A stretch of DNA of 64,000 bases from Panorpa germanica (lineage: Eukaryota > Arthropoda > Insecta > Mecoptera > Panorpidae). Shown piece after piece: positions 1 to 14,600 of the stretch. The notes beneath the pieces were generated by a model that had not been told where the DNA came from, made no database searches, and saw only the letters and a program-made list of their open reading frames with translations. The DNA lies in NCBI GenBank assembly GCA_963678705.1, contig OY783215.1, forward strand, positions 14,117,740 through 14,181,739. The letters are read 5' to 3'. How positions within the stretch are numbered: the first letter of the stretch is position 1; the number at the start of each line of letters is the position of its first letter. The position numbers were made by a program, and so were the translations under genes.

Positions 1-2567
1 AAGCGTTAAATTGAACAATAATTAGCGCTGCCATCTGTAACTTCGTAAATCAGTAAATATGTTTTCTGCGCCCCAAATTTTTGCAGAACGGGTTCATTAG
101 AATTAGCCCTCCACCTTCAATGAGTGGAAATGCTACTGTTGTTGTTGATAGGCTGCTATTTTTACAATTTTTGCGCTAAACACTAAACATGGATGTAATT
201 TTACATCCAGTGTATAATCCAGTTGTATTAATTTTAAAAACATATATAGTGTCATAGAATTGTTTAACCGATTCAGACAAAAATTCATTTTAATACGCAT
301 TTGTCTATTAAATTTGTATTAAAATTAAAAGCATTTTTAACAGTGGAAACACATAACTGTGTTTCGCAGATGTATATATAAAATATTTCCATTTCTTTAA
401 TATTATTCTCTTGAATTTTTTCTTTAATTACTAAACTATAATTCCACTGAGATTTCATCACGAAACTTTTCATAATGATAGTAAAACTTATAAGTTCTAA
501 GATACATAATTGTTTTTCTAAACTTGAAAAAATTCAAGGCCAGCAGATTTAGGCCATTACAGCATAACTGGGAAACGTATAAAATTCCAGATGATAGTTA
601 ATAGCTTTCCGCAGCCCTCTATCTACTTTCTGTCTTCAATAATTATCATTTTTTAAATTGAGTGTCAAGAGAAGCTTAAAAACTACTCTACACTAACTAA
701 AAATATAAATGTTTGAATTTTTACTACTTCTGATGATATCTACTTCAAGTGAACCAAATATGAAAATCCAAAAAAAAAATTGTTTATCGCTGCTCTAGTA
801 GATTCAATATGGATAAGTATATCTATGTAACTATTGTGTGTGTGTGTGTACAGAAATAAACGAAACTATGTCAAGTTATTTGATACAGACTCGCATCACA
901 TTAGAGCAGTGTATCCCAAACTTTAGTAAAAAGACACCGTATGCTCATAAAACATATTCAGTTCTAAATTCAATTACATTTTAATTACAGTTAGTGATAA
1001 TTAGTTTTTTTTTTTATTGTTAATTATTACATTTACAAACTTTTATTACGCACCTGAATCTGATTCGCACCGCTCATAGTTTGAGAACTTCTGGTTCATA
1101 GATCGAAGGTGTATTTCACGCAGAAAATGATAAGCCCACCAGTAGATAGCTTAACTTTAGTGACATATGTCGGAATTTAGGTATTGCTTGACAATAAACT
1201 CCTAAATATATGTATGTACAGCGTCATCAATGTCCATTAACTGGCTGGGATGCAAATAACTTTTTGGATCACCTGGGAATTTATTTGGGCACTTGAAGAT
1301 TTTGAAAGTTCCCAACTAAAGACGAAACGTATAGGCACTAGTGCCTAACATATAGAACCTAATACTGCATTTACGAGAGTACGCCGGAAAATCGGCGCCG
1401 GTCCTAAATAATTCCTAATTGCTAGGTCGTTCACACGAGCATTGTTGTACTATTATTTGTAGCAAGTTTTTAAGAAGATAATCAAAAATTTACTTGCAAA
1501 TAATTATTTATAAAATGGGCTTTGTCCTCATTTTTTAGTGGTCGATTTTTCAATTTTTGATTGAAATTGATGTTAATAAATGTGTATTGGCGTGTTTATT
1601 TTATTAAATATCTAAATGTTGACGGAGATATAGCAATTAAAAGTTTGAATTGTAGTTTTAGCGCTAGAAATGGTCGGCCATATTTGTATGACGTGAAATG
1701 CATTTTAACGTCAGTTATTTGTTGAGTAGGTCAGTGCTGTGGTAATCTTCTGTAGCTGTTGATAGTCGAATAATCAAGTCAAATCAAAGAATTATAGGTT
1801 TTTATTTAATTTAATCCTGCTAAGGCAGACATAATATTGGAATTTGAGTGTTCCTTGAAATAGCTGTAAATAATATTTGATATTTTGATATATATATTCA
1901 TATAGCAGAGATTTATGAGCTGTAAGGTTGGTAACCTTACACAAGGATTGTGATGTCACATGCATTTGGAATGTGTACAACGTTGAATCCCTTTAATAAT
2001 TAAAGAGACAAAATGACTTTTTTAATTGTTAATATCTCTTAACATATAAGGAGTTATTAAAAAATAATTGAACATTTGAGGTTCTAGTAACCCACTTTAT
2101 CAACATGTAGTACACTTTTATAGAAATTAAGACATAGGACACAAACCCATTCAATAAATTTATATAAACATTTAACATAACTAAAGGTGCGCAACGTACC
2201 TAATGTAAATGCAGTATAACGTAATATTTTATTATTCACCAAAATATTATGTCATTCCTTAATATAATAGCGAATATTATGTCAAATTCCGTTAGTAAAC
2301 ATGGTTGTACAAATATATGCTAGTGGAATGAAATCACATTCGTAAAATTATAAAAACAACTCATTTAATAAAATAAAATAAAAACACCATTTTTGTACAA
2401 ACAATGCCAATATTATTGGCAACTCTACCATCAACTCATTAATTCTGTTTTAATTATTTTTTATTGTTATTTATTCAAGTTACAATTGTTTATTAAACGT
2501 AAACAACATATATGTATATTCAATATAAACAATAAATTCATTGAAAAATTAATTTAATTTGTTTTAG
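1..2567 (+). other. Intron sequence upstream of the first visible Mp exon
   Basis: No collagen-like or other exon was recognised here. It contains a short GT run (835-848), a full transposon copy at 1517-2148 and otherwise AT-rich DNA. It ends in the acceptor of the exon at 2568. Confidence 0.7.
1517..2148 (-). mobile_element. Full MITE of the GGGCTTGTG family, copy 1
   Basis: Ends are GGGCTTTGTCC and GGACACAAACCC, an imperfect terminal inverted repeat, with AT on the outside of both ends. The body matches copies at 7561, 23061, 27348, 34451 and 39907, including an internal palindrome around 1921-1941 (TGTAAGGTTGG then TAACCTTACA). It has no coding capacity. Orientation is opposite to the 7561 copy. 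Confidence 0.88.
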
Positions 2568-2678
2568 GTGATGCTGGAACTGATGGTAAACCTGGAATAC
2601 CTGGAACTGCAGGACCTCCTGGACCCCCAGGAACTTCAAACTATGATGATGCGTTATTTGGATCAGGAGCAGACTCCG
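2568..2678 (+). CDS. Mp: Mp exon: collagenous segment then short interruption
   Basis: The acceptor is ttgttttag and the donor gtaatt. The exon enters in phase 1 (GT completes a Gly) and leaves with a single G. It encodes Gly-X-Y triplets ([13 protein letters not shown]..., then GPPGPPG) followed by an acidic non-collagenous stretch, [15 protein letters not shown]. It is the first multiplexin exon in the window; earlier exons must lie to the left. Confidence 0.9.
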
Positions 2679-5600
2679 GTAATTAATAATTTCTCATGTA
2701 TTTAATGCCCGTTCTATTAATTAGTCATTTAAAAGTGTTTGTGATTATACTGTTATGAGTTTGAAAGTTTCCTGCTCTCGTTTTGAGTCATTATCATCAT
2801 TTTATAAGTGTTAAAATATCAGTTAGAAGTCCGATTCGATCCCAGGTCTCCCATTTAGTACACGGGTATTCTTCAACTAACGATTAATTCCTAACTGATC
2901 TTTCATAAATTCCATTTATGAAATGTTTACAACATCCTGAAGTTTCCACAGGTAACAATTTATGTTTATGTGACTTCTTTATTATCAGGACTCTCAAATT
3001 CTTACAAATACAAACTTTATTTCCCCGTATATTCGCGTATGTTATTTATACCATTTTACCAAAGAAAAACTGGATTAGGTTTCCCCCTATTAAAGATAGA
3101 TTAGAATTGTTTTCCTGAGCAGCAACTTATTGTTCTCTGAGGGAAAATAAAGAAATACTTTTCATAATAAAGTAGGTACAAGTATATTAAATGTAATACA
3201 AAAAATATTCTATATTGTGTTGATGAAAAATAAAAGGAAATATTGTAATATAATTAAGTAGACGTTATTTACTAGCTGTTGTTGGTAGGGGATAGAAATA
3301 TGTGGACCCTGTGTGTTAGAAGAGGATGGTTGTTCTTTTTTAATATGTGATAAAAATTATATTTCCATTTTTATAATATATATAGCGGTAAATGGGTCAG
3401 TACCCTTGACCGTTCCCTCATTTAGCAAAAATTATATTCCCAATTGGTTCCTGAAATATATAACATAAAAAATTAATTGCTTTGAAATTTAATATATATC
3501 TTTTACAAATTCTGGAGATTAAGGAGGTTCACAAGTTAAATTATTTTTCTGCAGAATTTGATAGAATTTAACAGAACACAGAAATTGGGTAACATGTGTT
3601 TCACACCTAATTAAGAAACTCTCATTTTGATTAGAATTAAAAACAGAAACAAAAAAGCATTAATATTCTTTGCCAATCTGTGACCCTCCCACAATCTATT
3701 TTGCGGAGAAATCAGTGAGGGGGTGAGGGGGATCCCAATAAAAGTTTGCTGAAAGTTGCTGTTTGTGTTCTGTTGTGTTCCTGGTGTAGAATAGTCCGTT
3801 AATTACATCAGAATGCAACCAGCAGCCGGCAGACCGAGAGGGAGGGTAGGAGAGAGGGGTGAGTTGGATGGGTTGGATGGTTCTATTCCTAACAGTCTTA
3901 ATTACGTCGTTGTTGATAACCCCTCATTAATTTTCATTCCGGAAAGCCATTGAGTCAACTTCAGCTCCACCGCCATTCACGATTCCATGTATTGTATATC
4001 GTACTGGTACCAGTGCCGAATTAAGCTAGCTTGGGCCAAAAAGGCTACACGAGGAAAAGAGTCGAGTGGGCATGAGTACGTGCCCAATAAATGGCAAAGA
4101 ATATTTTTGAAATTGTAGGCAAACTCTTTTAAATAAGTTTTAGCTTCTTTTATACAATCAGTACATATACAATCAGTATCTAGTAAAGAAATTAGCTTGT
4201 GTTTGAAAAAAAAGTAAAAAACGTTTCATATGTATGAGAAAAATTCAAAACCAGTGGTGGACGCAAATAAGTAACAACAAATTGAGATTAACTAAAAAAA
4301 ATACAAACAAGTGGGAAACTTCTTATCAAAGCAATAGACAATTCGAAAAAACTATCTTCAGACTAAGAACAGGACACACGAGATTGACGCATCAACATCT
4401 AATCAGTAAAACAACAACTCCACAGTGCAGTAACTGTCAGACGCAAAACAGTCCACCATCTACTAATAACCTGCCCACAATATCAAACGCAAAGAACAAA
4501 ACACAACATCAGTGGTGAATTAAAGGACATACTTTCAGACAATACAGAAAAAGTTCAAAATGTGTTGGAATTCCTTAATGATATAAATATAATAAATCAA
4601 ATTTAATTAAAATAAATTAACTTCAGGCGAATATAACCATGTTGTTGGAATCGCCTCAAATTCTAAAATAAAAAAAAACGTTTTATATTTTCAAATTTAA
4701 TTCGTTTTACGCCTTTAACTAAGGTAGCTCGCTAGCAAGTTGGATCTTTCCCTTTTCGCTACAATATTTATTCGAGAGGTAGAAAATAAACCTTGGAATT
4801 ACTTTATAGTAAGCTAACAAGTTTAAAACTCTCTCTGCAAAACAATTTTTTATTTGGGAAGCTGTTCTTCTTCTATGTATCTTCTAATATGTAGGGGCAA
4901 AACTTTCGATTAATAATTTGGTTGATGTACTAAGCTTTGCAATTTTAAGGGGCCTCCTACTCAGTAAATTGTGACACGTTACAATTTATTTTGACGTGGG
5001 ATCAATGGATAAGTCATTAGATTAGTCAATTAGTACATTTACTTATTATTAAACGATTTGGAAACTTTACGATTTTAAGATGTCTCAAATATATTAGTCA
5101 CCATGTGCATCATGCTTTCTTTGAAATGTTCTCTTTACGATTGTAAAGATATATGAAATAAATATGTGTATAAAATGTAATCTATATTAATCTTCCCTTC
5201 TACGTACGACCCTGGGTTCTAGCAATATTCTAGTAACCACTCTTGCCTTTTATTCTCGTATGTACAAGCTCTGGTTTTTATTTGATTGCAAGAATTAATC
5301 AATTAACTTGTTGCTTCTATACTGTGCCAGCCAGTAATCACTAATCAGTATATATCTTAACACAGCAACTCTAAACTTTTACTAATAAACTGTTTAATTA
5401 AATATAAGTTTTCTGGTTTACAGTTTAATTAAGTTAGTTATGTATACTCTTAAATATTGATTAAATTTCTTGATAAATTTGGGAAAGTTTTTGTTGTTCT
5501 CTTATACTTTCAACTACAGCTAACTTTGAACTTTGGTAATGCTATTATCTCACAACGTAATTCCATGAAACCCCTTGGTTTAGTTTGTGTTGTCTTTCTT

Positions 5601-8600
5601 AGAAATTTAATTTGTTTGTTTGTTGTTGTTTAAATGCATCTTCTTACACTACATCATCGTATATTGGGTTTTAAATGCAAACCAAACGTAAGAGGATATG
5701 ATTTCCTACAACCCACAACTGTCCTCAATGTTTTCTTTTGTAATTTTCTGGTGTCGCTTGACAAGAATTGCTAGATTTATTGCAATTAATTAATGAACAA
5801 TCTAATAGTTGATTTTGATACAGATAAATATTTATATAACCAGTTTTAGTGTTGTAGATATTTCAAAACTTTAATTAGCCGCATTACCAACGAAGTGGAA
5901 TTTCTTTTCTTTCATTAAAAACTACAATTAAGTCTTAAATATTTTCTCTTTAAAACATCTTCACCGAACCGTAAATTCCTGCTGAAGATATCTCTCTCCT
6001 TCATGTAGAACAATGTATAGCAAAAGGAGGGCGAAGTAAAACCACAATGTAATACATTTTTAATATAAATACTTTTTTTAAGTTGAAATATTTTCGTTTT
6101 CAGGTCGTTGCAGTTGTGACAAAGGTGAACAAGGAGATGCTGGAACCCCTGGAGAAAAAGGGGATACCGGATGGAAGGTAAAGTTTTACTATAACCATTA
6201 CATAAACTTTTTATTTAAAAATTTAAAGTAAGTTAGGACAAAGTTTTTAATTGGAATCTGATAAAAATGCAACCTGTTGGCTGGATATAAATCGGGGCTC
6301 TTTGAAATTTGAAATTATTTTATTGCCCATGAAAATGGATGGCGATGGAATGAAGCATTATGCCTATACTCAGCCATTGGGGCATTTAAAATATTTATAA
6401 CTTGCGTTATAATTATATCACATCATCATTTGAAATTATTTTGGTGGCACCGCAATGTTACTTTTTTTTGTGACGTCTGCGGAGATTCGCTGTCATTTCT
6501 TGATATTTATTTATGAAAATTTCACAAAGTATTCTTCAAATGTCATTTTATCATGTAGTAATTATATATTAACTGTGTCATTGAAAAACATGATCGAAAA
6601 TATGCTTTTTTATCGTTTTGAACTTAGGGAGGTAAGAACGAATAGAAACCTTTCTAGTTTCTGCAAATATTTCACATCAAAACGTCACCCTGATCATAAT
6701 ATAAGCCAGTCCTAATGCTCGAGAAAATAAATGTCACTCAAATATTATCTTAGACCTTCGTTTAATTCATAATAATAATGCACTGTCTTAATGTCACTTT
6801 AGGGTGAAAAGGGTGAATCCGGAGTTCCCGGGCACGGTGCACCTGGACCACAAGGACTTCCTGGAGTAAGTGGTCTTAAAGGAGAACGAGGAGAACGTGG
6901 TCCCCCAGGTCTACCAAGTAATGGCACGACAATTGGATCCGATTTTGTAGCAGTTAAGGTAAAACTAATACCATAGTACGAGCATCTTTTAGTTTTTACT
7001 CTACAAGATATATCTCTTAATAAAACATGAAAAATCTTGTTTCAAAACTATTTTAGATGTAAAAAGTTTTCTAACTATGTGAGAGTATTCTAAAACTTAT
7101 GGTTTAATATTGTTTTATATCGGATTTACGAGTTTTTTAATATATTGCAGATTGAGCTACATTTTTATACTGATAAGTATTTCAAAAGTTTTGTTCATGT
7201 ATTTTATATTGAATGCAGTTGCGGGAAACTAAATTGAAAGAATATATGTAAAAAATGATTGAAAAGTAATCCAAAGATACCCATGAAAGATACGAGATAC
7301 TGCAGCCAACTAAAATTTAAACTTTATCACAAAGATAATCAGCGAAGATAGTCCAGCAAGTTACATACAAAAGTATGTTTATGTGGCAGTAAGGGATAAA
7401 ATCAGTGATCTATGGGTGTTTCACAATTACAGTTGTCTCGGAAATATTCTTTATTCAATATATATTAATTATTTCTATTTTCTTATTTTCCAGACTCAAT
7501 AAATATGTTTCATTTATAACAGATTGTAGGTTATAAACTCGGTCGATAAAAAATAACAATGGGCTTGTGGCCTATGTCTTAATTTCTATAAAAGTGTACT
7601 ATATATTGATAAAGTGGGTTACTAGAACCTCTAATGTTCAATTACTTTTTAATAACTACTTATATGTTAAGAGATATTAACAATTAAAGAAGTCATTTTG
7701 TCTCTTTAATTATTAAAGGGATTCAACGTTCCAAGTGCATGTGACATCACAATCCTTGTGTAAGGTTATCAACCTTACAGCTCATAAATCTCTGCTATAT
7801 GTATTTATATATCAAAATATCAAATATTGTTTACAGCTATTTCAAGGTCGTTCGAAAATTTCAATATTATGTCTGCTTTAGCAGAGTTAAATAATATAAA
7901 AACTTATTAATCTTTGATTTGTCTTGATTATTTGACTACCAACAGCAACAAAACATTACCACAGCATTGACCTACTCAACATGTAACTGACGTTAAAATG
8001 CATTTCAAGTCATACAAATATTTCTGACCATTTCTAGCGCTAAAACTACAATTCAAACTTTAAATTGCTATATCTCAATATTTAGATATTTAATGAAATA
8101 GACACGCCAATACACATTTATTAACATCAATTTCAATCAACAATTGAAAAATAGATCACTAAAAAATGAGGACACAAGCCCATTCACTAATAAGATTTGA
8201 GTTTAAGATTTTCAAAGACTAGAGTTTGGAATCCAAGAAACGATCACGCATATTATCATGTGTCGTACTATTCTTGTAACTGAAACATAAATCTAAAACA
8301 CTAGGTGAATTTATAACAGCAGTAGCGATGAATTGATCATTCTTGTTGTCTGGATATAAAGAATAAGAAGAAGCAGAACAATATTAAGAGCGATAAAAGG
8401 CTACGTGCCTAAGAAGCCCGAGAAATTATATATAAAAAAAGCACTAAGTGGGAACGATACTTTAGACAGTATTTAGAGTGACACGAATCCCAAAATTGCA
8501 ACTCCTTGTTCATTTGACGTGGTATTTTACAGTTTTGCGTCACGTAAACGAAATGAACAAACCTATTACCATCATAATATAATATTGTAAATGTCTTCAT

Positions 8601-11600
8601 GCTCTGCAACTCTAGTGCTTGGGGCTATGAATATTTCTCTGAAGAATTTATTCATTCAGCAGAAATAGAATTAACTTAAACAAACTCAATCAGTGAAAAG
8701 GAAATAACTTTATCGTAAAAAAATGTTTAACGATATATTTAAAACAAAGAGACAAACACATAAAAGCGTGCTTCTACTTTACGGAGTTATGACAAAGGGC
8801 TTCTTAAAGAACGGCTTTATTGTGGCTTATATTTCCAAGTGTGTTTTTGTGTGGTAAAACGAATATTATTATAAAATTAGCGTTATGTATACCTGTCGTT
8901 TATATCAGGTTCACCATTAATCGAGTATTCAGATATTTCAAATGTAATTGTTCAACATTTCATAGGTAATGTTGACATAGTTATAAACACGCTTCAAATT
9001 TTGAGAATAACTGGAATGGATCATGTTCCTACTCACACAGTGCACATCATAAAATATTCCAACTTGTCTCAATAACATGAAACATCCATAAATATAGAAA
9101 CATCAAATGCCACCGTAGGGCTTTAATATTCCATTACTATTTTTTAAAATACATTTAAAATATATTCGTATATATCACACTATAAAATTTTATGATATAT
9201 GTTTGCTCCAGTGATCACAATAGCTAAAATATTGAAATCAATATGATATGCATGCAAGTAACGCGGAGTGAATCGACAACGCCTGATTTCACGGCAGACT
9301 GTTTTACTCCTAAATATATACTAAACAAATTGGGTACGAATGATACATCTATTTAGAAATGAACTAGATTCATCGTAGTCTGGTTAATAAAACTTTGTTC
9401 ACGGCAGTTATGGTAGCTCAAAGTTTTACTGTATCTGTATTATATTTTTAAATCGTTTACCTATTTTTGAAACCGACCTCATACTACGTTAGCAGCTATA
9501 TATCTGTACGATATCATTCAGTTGTTGTTTATATATTGTACATAATAAATACAACGACATGCCTCGTATATGCAAATTATTTAAGTATTCGAACTACTAA
9601 GGATCTTATTACCTTCCCTACTTTATTTGCGCTACCGTTCTCTCTCCTTTAACCATTTTAAACAGAATTTCCTTCAGCACTACTAATCGCATCTTAAATT
9701 CTAAGAGAATGGAGTTTAAAGAACAATAAAATAACTGAGAAAATCAATTAGAGGCAAACAAACACTAAATAAGACTCCGTTACTTTAATGAAATTGTCCG
9801 TAAACAAAGTACGAGTGAAAAGAGAGTTTCGTTTAACGAGAAGTCTAATTAGTTAGTTGTGCCGACACTGGTACCATCACCGGCGCTGCAGTCGTCCGCG
9901 GCTAGTGTTTGAACTAAGGCAATACTAATTCTTATTGCAACATCAATTGACACAAAATCATTTTGCTTTGTAATTAAGTGTAAGGAAACGGAAGAAGGAA
10001 GCCAATGGGAGATCGTTACTGATTTAATTGTTGCTTTGTAGTATTTATTTATATTTAGTGAATACATTTTATTTACTAGACTTATTTATATACCTCTTTA
10101 TTTTAATTAAATGTATCTTATATGGAAATACTTTGTTATTTTAGGGTGACAAAGGTGATAGAGGTCAACGAGGTCGTCGAGGAAAGCCTGGTCCAGCTGG
10201 ACCAATTGGACCTCCTGGAAAAATTGGCCCTATTGGTGATATCGGTCTTCCTGGATGGATGGTAAGTATCCAAAATACATAAAAATAAATTACTAACAAT
10301 TATTTATGGAATCTTTTCATTTCCCGCAAACATAGAATAATCTGAAGGTACGGTGAACAAATTAAGTTAATACATATTTCTCACAAACTTTTAATATGTT
10401 ATAGCTATATATATCAATCAATGTTCTAATACAAATTTATTATTAAAGGGAAGACCTGGTACTCCTGGTCACGTGGGACCCCCAGGTCCTGTCGGAATGA
10501 AGGGACAAAAAGGAGAATCAGGAGGCGCTAGCCCTTATGCTCTATCTCATGGGGTAAGTAGTTTTTCTTGTAGACAATAATTGAAATTGAAACTTTTGTA
10601 TCATCCGACAGTGTGTCATTAATATCTTTGTCTAATTATTATTGCTTGACCTATTTGTATCTGCGAGTACCACTCACATTGATAACGCGGCGATTAGATT
10701 CCATTAAATTGTCGTGTTATGTAAAGTGAGTAATGTGAAATGCTTGTTGTGTCAATTTAAATCAATAGAAAAACGCAATATTTCGGTGACATTTGGCAAA
10801 TGTTGTGTTTCACTACTAACCTCAGAGTTTATACTTAAGATTAAAATAAAATATCACCACTTTTCACGAAAATATTGCGTTTTTCTATTGATTTAAAATA
10901 ACCCCTGTTGTAGAAACATTTATAAAATGACCGCTCTTTTTGAATTATCCATAAAAAGATCGCTCTTGTTAAAATATCTATAATAGACCGCTCTTGTTGA
11001 ACCATCCATAAAAGACCGCTCTTATTGAAACATCCATAATAGACCGCTCTTGTTGAACCATCCATAAAAGACCGCTTTTGTTGAAACATCCATAAAAGAC
11101 CGCCCTTGTTGAAACATCCATAAAAGACCGCCCTTATTGAAACATCCATAAAAGACCGCTCTTGTAGAAACATCCATAAAAGACCGCTCTTGTAGAAACA
11201 TCCATAAAAGACCGCTCTTATTGAAACATCCATAAAAGACCGCCCTTGTTGAAACATCCATAAAAGACCGCCCTTATTGAAACATCCATAAAAGACCGCC
11301 CTTGTTGAAACATCCATAAAAGACCGCTCTTGTAGAAACATCCATAAAAAAACGCTCTTATTGAAACATCCATAACAGACCGTTCTTATTAAATAGCAAT
11401 TTAAATGTATCTAACAGTTACGCAATGAATATTTACGTTCCTCGAGAAGAGACCATGCTGAGTGCAGTACAACAATGGCTAACTGACCTCGGCCACGTTG
11501 AAGTTTCATATTAAAGATTCGTTTAATACGTAGATTTATCATTAAAACAAAAGCAATTACAAGTAGATCAATTAACGTTACGTATAGCCGGTTCCTTTAT

Positions 11601-14600
11601 GATTATTTCATTAGAATTTGCGATGAGTCTTGTTCTTGTTGCTGTCCGACTGACTGCCATCCATTATAACGTCCAGCACATGTGCTACTAATCATACATC
11701 ACCCTCTGTTAATCAGAAGCAATAATATAAAAGCATGAATCACGTGATGAATGTAGTAAAGAGGGAGATGGAGATAGGTAGCGGATACGACTCTTCTAAT
11801 CAATTACGTATTACCTAAAACTGTGAGGTGAAGACACATGTAAAATATTTTGACACTGAACTACTCCCGATAACATGGTTTTGCCTTAAACACATGCAGG
11901 GCCCCTGATATACCTTTTAAGATACTTTATTAGATTTCAATACATCAGAATATAGTCAAATACCCAACACTCCTTCTCGTGCCACTTGTGTTCATGTAAC
12001 CAGTTTATTTTTTTTAAGCTTTTATCAATTTCATAAATGAAAACATTTTTAATTAAATCATTTATGTATATTACTTTGAAATTTGTTTGAATATTTTAAA
12101 TTTCAATTATTTTGTTTATGAAATTCATTTCAAATTTGTTATTTTCTGATTGTTTATTTTTCTATTGAAAAAATATTATATAAAATATTCAATGTTAATT
12201 TGAAATCCGTTATTAAAAATAAATACCGGTAAAAAATGTTATGAGTAAAATAATAAGGTTCTGATAAAAACAGGGTTGGGCAAAACAGCGAGCATGTTGG
12301 TCATTTATAGTTTAGTTTAATTCTTGACGCAATGTGTTAGGTTCGTAAATAAGGCCAACATTGGAGTGTGTATGACGCTAGTAACAGAATGTAAAAATAT
12401 TCAAAAATATGTTAATAAATATATATAAAACAAAATATTGTAGAAATTTGTAAAATGAAAATTAGCTGTTTAATAATTTTCGTAATGTAAGCAAAACTAA
12501 ATTGAAATATTTAAAAATATTAATTGGAATAAATACATAGATAAAGGTATAGACAAATTTACTAAATATAATAACAGAAAAGTGTGTAAATTTGTAGAAT
12601 TTTTTAGAAAGAAGTAGAAACATATAGTAAAGCCTCATTCCCACTTACTGTTTTTAGTTTTAATTTTGAAGTTGTGAAATCATGCGTCATTCGTCAGTAA
12701 TATACATTATTTTGTAATAATTACTATCTTTATTTATTGTAAATTATTGTATTTAATGTAATATATTTATTTCTTTATATATTACAAGCTGGAACTTGCA
12801 TTTAAGGTTAAAACCTTAAATTAAAACTAAAACACAGTGAGTGGAAATGTGGTTTATTCGTTAGAAAAATATTCAAAACTTAGTCGATTACAGAAAAATA
12901 TAGAAACAAAAAATTGTAAATATTTGTAGCAAAAACTTAACACAAACTGAGAGAGTTAGATGGAGTTATTCAGACGTTTACCAAAATTACCTCATTTTCT
13001 TATTTTCATTTAAAACATTCAACCATTTCTAGTCACATTTATTATGCAATTTTTATAATAATACATATTTTTATTCTTCTCCCACTGCACTCCCACAACA
13101 ATAACACGTTCTTGATTATGATTCTATTTCGAGAGAAGACGACGAGAACGGGAACGGGTTTTCCGCTTCATAAATTATAAGAATGTAATTTGTTCCCGGT
13201 GTTTATATTTCACCTTTTTCAGCCCTTCTAGTCTAGTGATATAAAACCTATAGTGTGTGATATAAAATTTATTTAAACTGCGTTTTTTTATTGTCACATA
13301 GAAACCATTTCTATTTTCTTTATTATTATTATTTTCTTGGTTATTTATATAGAGTGTGAGGTACATCGATGTCAATCTTGAAAAGAAAACGAAAGGGGAA
13401 TTTAATAGTTTAAATTCATCTCACACTGGAAACACTTTAATGTAGAAAAATATAGGGCGCACTATTTGAACACACATTGAACAAAAAATAAACTATGCTG
13501 ACACTTTTAGTGACCAGTCAGACAACCGATTGTTCGATTCACAACTGTTAGCAGACCTTAAATAAATGGCAGAGTGATATAAAATCTTAGATTGAACATA
13601 GGTACGATCAATCAATATTAAACGGCGTAATTTAAATGTTACAAAATAAGTACATCAGGCATTCCTTTTCTCAGAGCTTTTGTTCGTTTTGTACACTTTA
13701 CTTCTCTTCTATTGTCGTAAATAAAAGGCGAATCGCGAGAAACATAACGAATGGCGACAAAAGTACATTTCGTTGATGATCTTACAGTAGCTCCTAAGTG
13801 ACATTTCTTATTAGGAAACCACAACTTTTATTCAGTTAACATCATAACAATACCATTCACGCAACGCCTGTTAAATGCATATTTGATGCAACTGTTTATT
13901 TAGTATACAAGCTATTCAACTTCATAGTCTTATACTTTGTTTGTTTTCCCCTAAAAACAAATATTATGCACTTAGTCGAGGTAAAAAATTATCTGACACT
14001 GTATTTTCAAACTTGCTAGCTTGCTGAAAGTTAATTCCAAAGGTTCATTTTCTACTGCACATACAGAATAGTGTAATGCAGTTCATATTTTAAACTTATT
14101 AGCTTTCTATAAGCTAATTCCAACGTTCATTTTCTATCTCACAAATAGAAAATTGTCTTATAGTGCTAGTGCACTTTCTAACTTGCTGAAAGCTAATTCT
14201 AAGGTTCATTTTCTACCTCACATATAGATAATTTTAATGCAAGTTTCAATCTTATAACTTTCTTAAACCTCCTAGTCACTGTGCCATCTAATTATTAATA
14301 CTCCATGTAAATAAACATCGTTTTACTTGAAGAAACACTGATATCTCGAAAACCATTAAACTTTGCATAGTACGAGACACAATTACAACATTTTCTATTA
14401 TCTTTAAAATTGACAGTCATATACTAAACCACCTGTTGAACACGTGTTCTCCAATTTATTTCCTTTATTTAATATTTGTATGTAATAACCTAATAAACCA
14501 CTACTACAAGAAGCCCGTAATGTTGTAAACGCTAATCACGGGATCATAATACGACCAGTGCCTATATTTCTAACTTCGTTGTGGCGTGGCTTACATATTT

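Larger units (their letters stand above)
6959..10144 (+). other. Mp intron, 3.2 kb
   Basis: It contains a full MITE (7561-8181) and a dispersed retroelement-like piece (8348-8440). The remainder (8441-10144) is AT-rich with no recognisable feature. Confidence 0.6.

Noticed and set aside
2830..2860. tRNA B-box-like GATTCGATCCCAGG
   Set aside because: No A box or cloverleaf upstream; a chance match or very old SINE remnant.
10841..11341. Long antisense reading frame with repeated [18 protein letters not shown] text
   Set aside because: It is produced by the 28-bp minisatellite, which lacks stops in all three frames of that strand; no gene signal outside the array.
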